Positions 16,400 to 24,240 of a stretch of DNA of 36,101 bases are shown here, piece after piece. Numbering within the stretch: the first letter of the stretch is position 1; every line of letters begins with the position of its first letter. This DNA comes from Desulfohalobiaceae bacterium (GTDB taxonomy: Bacteria > Desulfobacterota > Desulfovibrionia > Desulfovibrionales > Desulfothermaceae). The translations under genes and the position numbers were made by a program. The stretch covers positions 1 to 36,101 of the forward strand of contig JAIPDU010000001.1 of NCBI GenBank assembly GCA_021737525.1, written 5' to 3'. The notes under the pieces were generated by a model. It made no database searches. It had not been told where the DNA came from and saw nothing but the letters and a program-made list of their open reading frames with translations.

Positions 16400-17758
16400 C
16401 TACTTGATCCCGTGTTTGGAAAGGCGGTAGCGTAGCTGGCGGAAACTCAGGCCCACCAGCTCCGCCGCCTTTTTCTTGTTCCCCTGGGTACGTTCCAGGG
16501 CGCTGGAGAGCACCTCCCGGTCGATCTGCTCCAGATATTGGTCCAGAGACAGCTCCCCGCCAAGGACCTGGTCTTCGCCCGAAGAGGATTGAGGGGCATT
16601 GTGCTCGTAGATCACCAGGGAGGTGGGCGTAATATAGGGGCCGGTTTCCAGGGCGACCGCGCGCTCGACGATGTTCTCCAGCTCCCGGACGTTGCCTGGA
16701 TAGTGATAGTTGCGCAGCTTGTGCTTGGCTCCGGTGCTGAATCCCTTGATGGCCTTGCTCTGCTCCTTGCAGAATCTCTCCAGCAGGTGATCCGCCAGGA
16801 GAAAGAGATCCTCGTTCCGTTCCCGCAGGGGCGGCAAATGGATAATCACTCCGCTGAGGCGGTAGAAGAGATCCTCCCTGAGGTTCCCCTCCGCGACCTC
16901 GTTCTCGACATCCCGATTCGAGGCGGCGATGAACCTGATATCGGTCTGAACGCTCTCCGTGGCCCCCAGGGGAGTGAAGGTCCCGTCCTGCAGGCAGCGC
17001 AAGAGCTTGACCTGGAGGTTGGGGCTCAGCTCTGCGACCTCGTCCAACAGAAATGTCCCCTGATCCGCTTTTTCCATGAGGCCGGCCTTTGCCTGCCCCG
17101 CTCCGGTGAAGGCCCCTTTGCGGTATCCGAAGAGCTCGCTTTCCACCAGGGTTTCCGGGACGCCGCCGCAGTTGATGGCCCGGAAGGATCTGTGCCTGCG
17201 CTCGCTGTTCTCGTGGATGGCCCGGGCGATAAGCTCTTTCCCGGTGCCGGATTCGCCGGTGATCAGCGCGCTGATCCCTGTCGGGGCGATGCGCGAGACA
17301 AGGGAAAAGACCTCCCGCATCTTGGAGCTGTTGCCCAGAATAGGGGTGCTCCGGCCCTGGACCTGGACGCACAGCTGGAGCTCTTCATCTCGGGGAAGCA
17401 CTTCCTCCAGGATCTGGTCCACTTGGACCAGGAATTCCTCCACGTCGAAGGGCTTGGAGATGTAGTCCCTCGCCCCGAGCTCCAGGGCCTGGAGAGCGGT
17501 TTTTTTGTCCGCGTACGCGGTGATCATGAGCACCGGCGGATAATAGTGCTTTTCCCGCATCCTCCGCAGGAGATCCAAGCCGCTTTCCGTTCCCAGACGC
17601 AGATCCGCTATGGCCAGATCGAAGCGATTCCGGCCCATGAGCTGGAGAGCTCCCTCAATGTCCGCAGCGCTGTCCGGGTTGTGATTGCGGTTGCTCAGGG
17701 CGATCTCCAGGACTTGCCTAAGGCTCGGGTCGTCGTCGACAATAAGGATTTTGCCCAT
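16400..17758 (-). CDS. Sigma-54-dependent response regulator, NtrC/PilR type
   Basis: This 452-residue protein has a receiver domain (about 1-118; acceptor Asp52 in IADLRLG, Lys102 in SKPFD), an AAA+ sigma-54 activator domain (about 135-365; Walker A GESGTGKE at 168-175, GAFTGA at 215-220) and a C-terminal Fis-type helix-turn-helix (about 405-450; NKKKAAELVGLSFRQLRYRL). The end of the DNA-binding domain resembles PilR, but no histidine kinase or pilus genes lie nearby, so I give no symbol. It faces usp tail to tail. Upstream lies the palindromic element at 17832-18155, so its promoter has at most about 75 bases of original sequence. Confidence 0.9.
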   Translation of the reverse strand: MGKILIVDDDPSLRQVLEIALSNRNHNPDSAADIEGALQLMGRNRFDLAIADLRLGTESGLDLLRRMREKHYYPPVLMITAYADKKTALQALELGARDYISKPFDVEEFLVQVDQILEEVLPRDEELQLCVQVQGRSTPILGNSSKMREVFSLVSRIAPTGISALITGESGTGKELIARAIHENSERRHRSFRAINCGGVPETLVESELFGYRKGAFTGAGQAKAGLMEKADQGTFLLDEVAELSPNLQVKLLRCLQDGTFTPLGATESVQTDIRFIAASNRDVENEVAEGNLREDLFYRLSGVIIHLPPLRERNEDLFLLADHLLERFCKEQSKAIKGFSTGAKHKLRNYHYPGNVRELENIVERAVALETGPYITPTSLVIYEHNAPQSSSGEDQVLGGELSLDQYLEQIDREVLSSALERTQGNKKKAAELVGLSFRQLRYRLSKHGIK

Positions 17759-17831
17759 AGGCGCTACGTGTGTCCTTGATGTGAAGCAGTCAGAAAGGCT
17801 TTATGTCCCCGGCCCTTTCCTGGCTAGTGTA

Positions 17832-18155
17832 GTGTCCGCGAAATACGCATGAGAAAATCCTACGCGGGGTATTTTTTCACTGTGCAGCTCCGGTTCTGGA
17901 TTTTCTAACGCTCGCCACGTGGGGGCATCCCTGCCCCCACCCGACTCTACATGGTTGGTAATTTCCTTCACGTTGCCAACTTATTGAAACATCAATTTTT
18001 TTCGAGATGCAAGCATTATCGCGGTCGGGTTTCCCCCACGTGACGAGCGAAGAAAATCGACTGAACCTCCACTGAATAGTTAATAAATACCCCGCGTAGG
18101 ATTCCAGCACAGGAGCTATCATCCGATCATTTTTAATGCTTTTTGTGGCGGACAC
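17832..18155. mobile_element. MITE-like palindromic element with 8-bp terminal inverted repeats and TA flanks
   Basis: The 324-bp segment starts GTGTCCGC (17832-17839) and ends GCGGACAC (18148-18155). It is flanked on both sides by TA (17830-17831 and 18156-18157), the target duplication typical of IS630/Tc1-mariner elements. Internal arms 17856-17931 and 18027-18103 are inverted copies of each other, sharing blocks such as AATCCTACGCGGGGTATTT, GATTTTCT, CGCTCG and CACGTGGGGG. The middle (17935-18025) is AT-rich and codes for nothing recognisable. There is no transposase, so it would be non-autonomous. A related single arm occurs at 27943-28020. Confidence 0.65.
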
Positions 18156-19423
18156 TAGGCGGCCCCTTCCGGGAACTGTCCGTAAAGGACCTCCCCCCGC
18201 CGGCAGTTGAGCCTGATGCGTCCCGGAAGCTCCTGGTTCAGGCAGGGTGTATTCTTTCCCCGCGAGCGCATGCTCTCCGCGGTGGGAGTCCAGGAGTCGC
18301 GGGGGTCGAAAAGGAGGAAGTCCGCGGGGTCCCCGGGGTTGAAGCCGTTGGCCCGCAGTCCGAAGATCCGGGCCGGGGCGTGGCACCAGAGCCGGACCAG
18401 ATCCTTTTGGGTCAGGACACCCTCCTGAACCAGTGTCCAGCACAGGGACAGGGCCGTGTCCAGTCCGGATATCCCGTTCGGGGCCCGGGACAGGGGAACC
18501 TCCTTTTCGAATGGCGCATGCGGGGCGTGGTCCGTGGCCAGGATGTCGATGACTCCTTCCCTTACGGCCTGGCGCAGGGCGGTGACATCGTCAGCGGTGC
18601 CCAAAGGGGGGTTGACCTTGGCCAGAGGATCGTATTCCACCGCCCTGTCCTCGGTCCAGAGAAGGTAGTGGGGACAGGTTTCCGCGCTTACCGGCACCCC
18701 CTTGTTCTTGGCCCAGTGGATGAGCTCCACGGACTCGCGACGGCTGATGTGGGCCAGATGGACAGGGATGTCCAGATAGGAGGCCAGGAGGATGTCCCGG
18801 GCAACCTGGATGCTTTCACAGATGCTGGGAACTCCCCTGAGGCCCAGACGGTCACTCACCGGACCCTCGGAGATCATGCCTTCCGGAGAGAGGCTGGAAT
18901 CCTCGCAGTGATCGATGACAGGCCTCTGCAGGTCGGTGCTGTATTCCATGGCCCTGCGCATGAGGCTCGAATCCGAGACCGGGATCCCGTCGTTGGAGAA
19001 GGCGATGCATCCGCTGCGGGCCAGCTCGTGCATGGGGGCAAGCTCTTTGCCGGCCAGTCCCCGGCTCAGGGCGCCCACTGGATGCAGGGCCGGTCCGCGG
19101 GGATGGGCCCGGGCGGCGGTGTCGAGCATCATGGAGGTGACTGCGGAGTTGTCGTTGACCGGCACGGTGTTGGCCATGCAGAAAATGCTGCAAAAGCCCC
19201 CTGATGCCGCAGCGGCAAGCCCGGAGGCGATATCCTCCTTGTGTTCCTGCCCGGGTTCCCGGAGATGGGTATGGCAGTCGATGAGCCCGGGCAGGAGGAG
19301 GAGCTCCCCGCCGGAGCCATCTCCCTCTGCCGGGCGGAGCTCGGCGATGCGATCGCCCTCCAGGATGCAGTCACAGATCTGCCCCTGCCAGACAACGCTT
19401 TGTATGATCCGTCTCCCGGACAT
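18155..19423 (-). CDS. pyrC: Dihydroorotase, class I
   Basis: Dihydroorotase closes carbamoyl-aspartate to dihydroorotate in pyrimidine synthesis. The 422-residue amidohydrolase carries the zinc motif HTHLREPG (51-58), then DHCEDSS, HLAHISRRESVEL, ETCPHYLLWTED and the late Asp in ATDHAPH, all in the usual order. The ATG at 19423 has AAAGGAG nine bases upstream, inside the end of pyrB, and lies two bases after the pyrB stop. The TAG stop is formed at the border of the MITE-like element: its TA is the flanking target dinucleotide. The protein end therefore may have been altered by insertion, but the length is normal and all catalytic motifs are intact. Confidence 0.95.
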   Translation of the reverse strand: MSGRRIIQSVVWQGQICDCILEGDRIAELRPAEGDGSGGELLLLPGLIDCHTHLREPGQEHKEDIASGLAAAASGGFCSIFCMANTVPVNDNSAVTSMMLDTAARAHPRGPALHPVGALSRGLAGKELAPMHELARSGCIAFSNDGIPVSDSSLMRRAMEYSTDLQRPVIDHCEDSSLSPEGMISEGPVSDRLGLRGVPSICESIQVARDILLASYLDIPVHLAHISRRESVELIHWAKNKGVPVSAETCPHYLLWTEDRAVEYDPLAKVNPPLGTADDVTALRQAVREGVIDILATDHAPHAPFEKEVPLSRAPNGISGLDTALSLCWTLVQEGVLTQKDLVRLWCHAPARIFGLRANGFNPGDPADFLLFDPRDSWTPTAESMRSRGKNTPCLNQELPGRIRLNCRRGEVLYGQFPEGAA

Positions 19424-19425
19424 GG

Positions 19426-20361
19426 CTATTCTCTCCTTTGGCTGGTGGAGGTGAGGAAGAGATAGAGCAGGGTCATGCGGATGGCGATGCCGGAGCTGAC
19501 CTGATCCAATATGAGGCTGTCCGTGTCGTCCGCGAGATGGGAGTCGATCTCGATCCCGCGGTTCATGGGGCCCGGATGCAGGACCTTGGCTCCGGGCCGG
19601 GTCAGCTCCATGTGCTTCTTTCGGAGCCCGAAGCGAGTGGCGTACTCCCGCAGGGAGGGGAGCAGCCCGGATTGCTGTCGCTCCAGCTGAAGCCGGAGGC
19701 ACTGGATGGCATCCACCCCGCGGCAGGCCTCATCCAGATCAGTATAGACCGACACCGGCCAGTCGGCAACATGGCGTGGCAGCAGGGTGCGGGGGGCGCA
19801 GAGGCGCACGGACACGCCCAGCTTGGTGAAGAGCTCGATATCCGATCGGGCGACCCGGCTGTGGGCGATGTCCCCCACAAGAAGCAGGGTCCTGTCCCGG
19901 AAGCCTTCCCAGAGCTTGTACAGAGTGAATCCGTCCAGAAGGGCTTGTGTGGGGTGGGCGTGCCAGCCGTCGCCCGCGTTGATGATGCTGCAATGCAGCT
20001 GACGGGCCAGGAAGTCGGCTGCGCCGCTCTGACTGTGGCGGATGACGATGGCGTCGGGCTGCATGGCCTGCAGGGTGAGGCCGGTGTCCTTGAGGTCCTC
20101 CCCCTTCTCCAGGCTGCTTCCCTTGGTGGCCAGGGAGAATGTGTCCGCGGAAAGCCGCTTGGCGGCGATGTCGAAGGAGGTCTTGGTTCTGGTGCTCGGC
20201 TCGGCGAAGAGGAGAAGGACGCTTTTGCCTTTCAGTGTGGGGGTCTTTTTGACCAGTCTGCTGTTGATTTCTTCAAAGTTTTGGGCGAGCTGGAAAAGCT
20301 CCAGTATTTCCGGGGAGGTGAGTTGGTCGACGCTCAGCAGATCCTTGTGGGGCCAATCCAT
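19426..20361 (-). CDS. pyrB: Aspartate carbamoyltransferase catalytic subunit
   Basis: ATCase joins carbamoyl phosphate and aspartate, the committed step of pyrimidine synthesis. The 311-residue protein shows the carbamoyl-phosphate motif STRT (56-59, in FAEPSTRTKTSF), HPTQ (136-139) and the late GPMNRGIEI segment. I chose the ATG at 20361 (MDWPHKDLL), preceded by GGAG six bases upstream; longer in-frame starts lack such a site. It is directly coupled to pyrC. No pyrI regulatory subunit is visible. Confidence 0.95.
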   Translation of the reverse strand: MDWPHKDLLSVDQLTSPEILELFQLAQNFEEINSRLVKKTPTLKGKSVLLLFAEPSTRTKTSFDIAAKRLSADTFSLATKGSSLEKGEDLKDTGLTLQAMQPDAIVIRHSQSGAADFLARQLHCSIINAGDGWHAHPTQALLDGFTLYKLWEGFRDRTLLLVGDIAHSRVARSDIELFTKLGVSVRLCAPRTLLPRHVADWPVSVYTDLDEACRGVDAIQCLRLQLERQQSGLLPSLREYATRFGLRKKHMELTRPGAKVLHPGPMNRGIEIDSHLADDTDSLILDQVSSGIAIRMTLLYLFLTSTSQRRE

Positions 20362-20540
20362 AGTCGTCTCCTGGATATTGCGGGGAGGAGCGGGAGGGCT
20401 GTCACCTCGAAGCGTCCCCAAAGATTCTTCCTCATGAGCCAGTCACCGATCGGGATTCACTCCCGCTGCTCACTTCGGTTCGCTCCCGCCTGGCTAAGCG
20501 GCTCGATCTCCCGGTTGCGGGAGCATGGATCCTGCCTGGG

Positions 20541-21710
20541 CTAGGCCAGGCGCTGTACGACTTCCGGAGGAACAAGGCTGGTGCGGGCCCTGGCTCCGGG
20601 CTGGAGGGTGCCCAGCTCCGGATAGCGCCCCAGGATGCGTGCGGGATTGACCGTGACCATGCCCACCGCCTCTTCCAATGAGATCGGATCCGGCTCTGTC
20701 TCCAGCAGAAAGACGAGCTCCCGCCACAAATCGAGGTCCGAGTTGGAGGCCAGACTGTCCGTTCCCAGGCAGAGGGGGATTCCAGCCTCGCGCATGGCCC
20801 GACAGGGGGCCGAGCCCACGCCGATGGCTGCATTGCTCCTGGGGCACAGGCACACACTAGTCCTGCGTTCGTTCAGAATCCGGATATCCCTGTCCCCGAC
20901 CTGGACACAGTGCACAGCCAGGGTGCCTTTATCCAACAGTCCCAGCTGATCGGCGTACTGCACCGGAGAGATACCTGGTGCCACATAGTCCTCCGGCAGC
21001 AGGGCGGCCCGCAAAAGATCCGCCAACCCGCCCCTGCCGGTGGTCAAAAGCTCCACCTCCTCCGGGGATTCGGCAAGATGGAGCGGGAAGGGCCGTTTCT
21101 TGCCGTTGGCCCAGGTCTTGCCCAGCTGAAGATTGCCTGGATGGGTGGAGTACAGGGCGTGGCCCGAAAGGCTGATCCGGCTGTCGCGATCCGGATCGAG
21201 GGACCGGGGCCAGACCTCTCGCAGACTTTTGACGGGGCTGAAGCCGAGCACCTCCTTGCACAGGAGGTAATCCACGCCGCTTTCCCGGAGAAGGGGATAG
21301 ACCCGTTCCGGACTGTGGCCTGTTATATCCACGGCACAGGCTGTGCCGCACTCCTTCAGCTCGTCCACGGCCCCGACCAGGCTCGCCTGGTTCACCTCCT
21401 CCGGGAGAAGCTGGACCAGGCTTCGGACCCAGGGCGCGAATCCCTGGCCCTGGACGGTGCGTCCCTTGAGATGGGACAGCTCGAGATGGGTGTGGGCATT
21501 GATCAACCCGGGAGCAAGAGTGCCCGGCCCCATATCCTCTATAGGGCCGCTACAGGTCTTCTTCAGCTCCCGGTAGGATCCGGCATGGGCAATGCGCTCT
21601 CCCCGGATCAGGAGCATTCCGTCCTCGAGCAGGGGGCGGTCCTTGTGCATGGTGAGGATGCGTCCGCAGCGCAGCCCTCGCTCGTGTGGCTCAGAGTCGG
21701 GACTATTCAT
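20541..21710 (-). CDS. Metal-dependent amidohydrolase (chlorohydrolase/deaminase family)
   Basis: This 389-residue protein of the TRZ/ATZ, SsnA and adenosine-deaminase-like subgroup of amidohydrolases has APGLINAHTHLELSH (metal-binding His73 and His75), HLAESPEEVELL, VHCVQVGD, CPRSNAAIG and LGTDSLASN in that order. These are the zinc ligands and substrate-pocket segments of aminohydrolases that deaminate nucleosides or heterocycles. Family members in related bacteria include aminodeoxyfutalosine deaminases of the futalosine menaquinone route, which is a plausible but unproven role. It is upstream of pyrB on the same strand, 179 bases apart, so co-transcription is possible. Confidence 0.82.
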   Translation of the reverse strand: MNSPDSEPHERGLRCGRILTMHKDRPLLEDGMLLIRGERIAHAGSYRELKKTCSGPIEDMGPGTLAPGLINAHTHLELSHLKGRTVQGQGFAPWVRSLVQLLPEEVNQASLVGAVDELKECGTACAVDITGHSPERVYPLLRESGVDYLLCKEVLGFSPVKSLREVWPRSLDPDRDSRISLSGHALYSTHPGNLQLGKTWANGKKRPFPLHLAESPEEVELLTTGRGGLADLLRAALLPEDYVAPGISPVQYADQLGLLDKGTLAVHCVQVGDRDIRILNERRTSVCLCPRSNAAIGVGSAPCRAMREAGIPLCLGTDSLASNSDLDLWRELVFLLETEPDPISLEEAVGMVTVNPARILGRYPELGTLQPGARARTSLVPPEVVQRLA

Positions 21711-21811
21711 CTGTGACAGGCCCTGTCGGGATGTTTGCCTGGTGTCTTGCGCAAGGGAGACGGGACGGCTCTTCCTGTTTGCTTGTCCCGGGATTCGCCG
21801 GGCACGGGGGT

Positions 21812-21840
21812 GTTATAAACGCTTACCGCCCTCGAGACAA
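21812..21840 (-). promoter_or_regulatory. Promoter upstream of the amidohydrolase gene
   Basis: On the minus strand TTGTCT (21840-21835), a 17-base spacer and TATAAC (21817-21812) give a near-consensus sigma-70 promoter. Transcription would start near 21805, about 95 bases before the amidohydrolase ATG, and might continue into pyrBC. Confidence 0.5.
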
Positions 21841-21859
21841 GGAGATTGTATGCCAAGAA

Positions 21860-22939
21860 TCACGTTTCAAAGTAGAGGGTGAATCGACTTTGCTCCGTGT
21901 AACGGACGTTTTGGGGGGAAAGGTCAATCTTGCCCAGTCTCCGGCGATTGACGCCGCGATGCCCCCAGAGCTCCCCCTGGTACCTCCTGGGGCAGTCCAG
22001 TCCCCTGATGGGCCTTTTTCCCCCCTGCATAGCATAGCAAAAGAGAATATAAAACAGGATGCGGCTGCGGACCATATTCCCCAGAGCATAATGCCACGGA
22101 CCGGCCAGGATGGAGGGGAGCAGGGTCCCTTCCGGGGGCAGCCCCATCCGGATAACCGGGATTTCCTTGCGCCACAAGCGCAGGGTGGCGCGGCTTACCG
22201 CCCTGATGGTCCTGTTTGTGTCCCAGGGCAGGTAGAATCCCCTTTTCCAGAGCCCGGACAGAGGGGTGCCCTCCAGGACCAGGCAGGGATAGATGCGGAC
22301 GGAGTCGGGCCGAAGCCGACACACCTCTCTGATCTCCCCTTGCCAGTCGGATGGTGACTGCCCCGGAAGGCCGGGCATCATTTGAATTCCCAGCTCCAGC
22401 CCCTGTTCACGGACCGTTTTGCAGGCCCTTCGGGCTTTGTCCGAGGAATATCCCCTGCGGCTCGCCTGGAGCACCCTGTCGTCCAGGGACTGGATGCCCA
22501 GCTCGACCAGGTCCAGACCCAGTTTTCTCAAATCACGGATTTGTTCGGGATCAACCGCATCAGGCCTGGTGGAGCAGCGGATTTTTGTGAGCAACCCCCG
22601 TTGCTTGTATTCCAGGGCAAGGGCCAGGAAACGGCGCTGCCAGACATGGGGGAGGCGGGTGAACGTGCCGCCGTAGAACCCGATTTCCGGGGCTGACTGT
22701 TTTCGAGGCAGGGAATGTTCGAGGTTTTGGCGCAGGCCGTGAAGGATCGTGGCGAGGTCTTGTGTCCCGGTCCCGGTTTGCAGATCCTGAGCGCAGTAAA
22801 TACACCTGCCGGAGCAGCCCCCGAAGGGGATGAAAACGGGCCACACGGAGTGAGAGCCTCCGAGTGGCTCGGGGTGGGAGAATCGAATGGACGGGTGCAT
22901 GGTTGGCGTGGATCCGGCCAAAGGGGTTTCACTCAACAA
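21860..22939 (-). CDS. Radical SAM protein of unknown function (Elp3-like fold)
   Basis: The 359-residue product has the radical SAM 4Fe-4S motif C-x3-C-x2-C (Cys42, Cys46, Cys49 in GCSGRCIYCAQ) after VFIPFGG. It continues with EIGFYGGTFT, STRPDAVD, LVELGIQSLDD and GIQMMPGLPGQ, the order seen in Elp3/HemN-like oxygen-independent enzymes. No acetyltransferase domain follows, so it is not Elp3 itself; the C-terminal 100 residues are specific to the group. The start is uncertain: a TTG at 22939 or the ATG at 22900, neither with a good ribosome site. It stands alone between the amidohydrolase and the HIT gene. The substrate is unknown. Confidence 0.85.
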   Translation of the reverse strand: MLSETPLAGSTPTMHPSIRFSHPEPLGGSHSVWPVFIPFGGCSGRCIYCAQDLQTGTGTQDLATILHGLRQNLEHSLPRKQSAPEIGFYGGTFTRLPHVWQRRFLALALEYKQRGLLTKIRCSTRPDAVDPEQIRDLRKLGLDLVELGIQSLDDRVLQASRRGYSSDKARRACKTVREQGLELGIQMMPGLPGQSPSDWQGEIREVCRLRPDSVRIYPCLVLEGTPLSGLWKRGFYLPWDTNRTIRAVSRATLRLWRKEIPVIRMGLPPEGTLLPSILAGPWHYALGNMVRSRILFYILFCYAMQGGKRPIRGLDCPRRYQGELWGHRGVNRRRLGKIDLSPQNVRYTEQSRFTLYFET

Positions 22940-22964
22940 AATCGCTTGGTTGAGAAAAGAGATG

Positions 22965-22993
22965 TTGTCAAAGCCTGGTCATTAGGTTATAAA
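22965..22993 (+). promoter_or_regulatory. Candidate sigma-70 promoter facing the HIT gene
   Basis: TTGTCA (22965-22970), a 17-base spacer and TATAAA (22988-22993) match the consensus at five of six positions each. Transcription would begin near 23000, at the left end of the palindromic repeat, and reach the HIT gene after about 250 bases. Confidence 0.5.
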
Positions 22994-23003
22994 TGTAATT
23001 TGA

Positions 23004-23124
23004 GATTGGACGAAAATTCACCCACCTACTTCGTCGCTGCAAAATTTTGGAATCCTCATGTATTAATATACACTGCGGTTTCAAAATTTCGTCTCCTTGA
23101 ATCTGGGCAAGCTTAGGTCCAATC
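23004..23124. repeat. 121-bp AT-rich imperfect palindrome
   Basis: The ends are perfect inverted repeats, GATTGGAC (23004-23011) and GTCCAATC (23117-23124). Inner arms AAATTTTGGAA (23042-23052) and TTTCAAAATTT (23079-23089) pair with one mismatch, and TGTAT/ATACA (23059-23063 with 23068-23072) closes the tip around TAAT. It encodes nothing. The element is clearly AT-richer than its surroundings. It looks like a dispersed palindromic repeat or a non-autonomous mobile hairpin rather than a terminator, since no T-run follows directly. Confidence 0.6.
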
Positions 23125-23248
23125 ACGGTTTTCGGTCAGGCACGACTTATCTGTTTTTTTCCGGTTCATGCTTGCCCCTCTCTTGGGGAGCAGCGGGCGG
23201 CGGGTGCGCAGGATCCGTGAGGAACCCCCAATTTTGAAGGAGCAGGTT

Positions 23249-23659
23249 ATGGAGGAATGCATCTTCTGCAAGATCGTCAATGGTGAAATTCCCTGTGCTG
23301 AGGTGTACTCCAGTGATTCGGTCCTGGCCTTTCTGGATATCGGCCCCATTGTGGAAGGACATACCCTGGTCATTCCCAGAGAACATTATTCCACACTCTG
23401 GGATTTGCCTCAAGAGCTGGCCGGAGAGATGCAGCGGGTAATGCAGAAGGTGGGGGTGGGGATTTTCCAGGTGACCGGAGCCACCGGATTAAATGTGGTT
23501 ATGAACAATTACAAGTCGGCAGGCCAAGTGGTTCCCCATGCGCACTGGCATTTAATCCCCCGCCGCGAGGGCGACGGCCTGATGCCTGTGGAGCAGAAGC
23601 AGTACGAATCCCAGGAGGCCATGTACGAATTGGCCGCCAAGATACACAGTGCCCTGTGA
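23249..23659 (+). CDS. HIT family nucleotide-binding protein (HinT-like)
   Basis: HIT proteins are small hydrolases or transferases acting on nucleoside phosphoramidates and similar compounds. The 136-residue protein begins CIFCKIVNGEIPC and carries the histidine triad HAHWH (97-101, in VVPHAHWHLIPR). That start and length fit the HinT/PKCI branch. The ATG at 23249 has AAGGAG at about six bases. Upstream lie the palindromic repeat and a promoter. It has no obvious functional partner nearby. Confidence 0.92.
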   Translation: MEECIFCKIVNGEIPCAEVYSSDSVLAFLDIGPIVEGHTLVIPREHYSTLWDLPQELAGEMQRVMQKVGVGIFQVTGATGLNVVMNNYKSAGQVVPHAHWHLIPRREGDGLMPVEQKQYESQEAMYELAAKIHSAL

Positions 23660-23943
23660 GTCCTGGTCCACCCTGTTTCCGTTCTCCGGGTTCCTCGCGG
23701 GAGGAGCAAAATCAGCAGAACCACCGCCTAAAACGGCTCGAAGAAACAGCGTGAAGGCTTACCGGGGATGATCCCGGGGTGTTGCCGTGACATTCGTCAT
23801 TCGCGCGGTTCGTCTGGCCCTTTGCGTTGCATGGGACCGGGGGCGGGGCACATCCCTTTCTTCCGTGGGCGCTGCCGGAAGGCCCGGATAAGCGTAACCA
23901 TGGAGGAGAACATACCATCTCAGGCACGGAACAAGGAGGGGGC

Positions 23944-24240
23944 ATGTCGGAGAACACATTGACCAAGGCGGATCTGGTGGAGCGGATCCACGAAAAGACG
24001 CAGAGGAACAGATCCGAGGTGAAGCATCAGGTGGAAGACCTGCTGTCCATCATGAAGGAGTCGGTGAAGCAGGATTATTCCTTGTTGATCAGCGGCTTCG
24101 GCAAGTTCGAGGCCTACGACAAGAAATCCAGGCGGGGCAGGAACCCCCAGACCGAAGAAGCCATAACCCTGCCTCCGCGCACGGTGTGTGTTTTCCGGCT
24201 CTCGCGCAAATTCCGCTCCGAGCTCAATCCGCAAGGATGA
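23944..24240 (+). CDS. ihfA: Integration host factor/HU-type DNA-binding protein, IHF-alpha-like
   Basis: This 98-residue histone-like protein has TLTKADLVERIHEKTQ at the start, the saddle segment LLISGFGKFEAYDKKSR, and the DNA-intercalating arm tip GRNPQT (65-70). It ends FRLSRKFRSELN. The arm and N-terminus resemble IHF-alpha, but HU-like members occur, so the subunit assignment is likely rather than certain. AAGGAGG precedes the ATG. Its last 17 bases overlap the end of the convergent rlpA gene. The 284 bases before it hold no gene that I can recognise. Confidence 0.82.
   Translation: MSENTLTKADLVERIHEKTQRNRSEVKHQVEDLLSIMKESVKQDYSLLISGFGKFEAYDKKSRRGRNPQTEEAITLPPRTVCVFRLSRKFRSELNPQG

Noticed and set aside
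17877..18155. Coding sequence inside the MITE-like element
   Set aside because: The open frame crossing it is not related to any transposase and continues into the antisense of pyrC; the inverted arms explain the sequence better.
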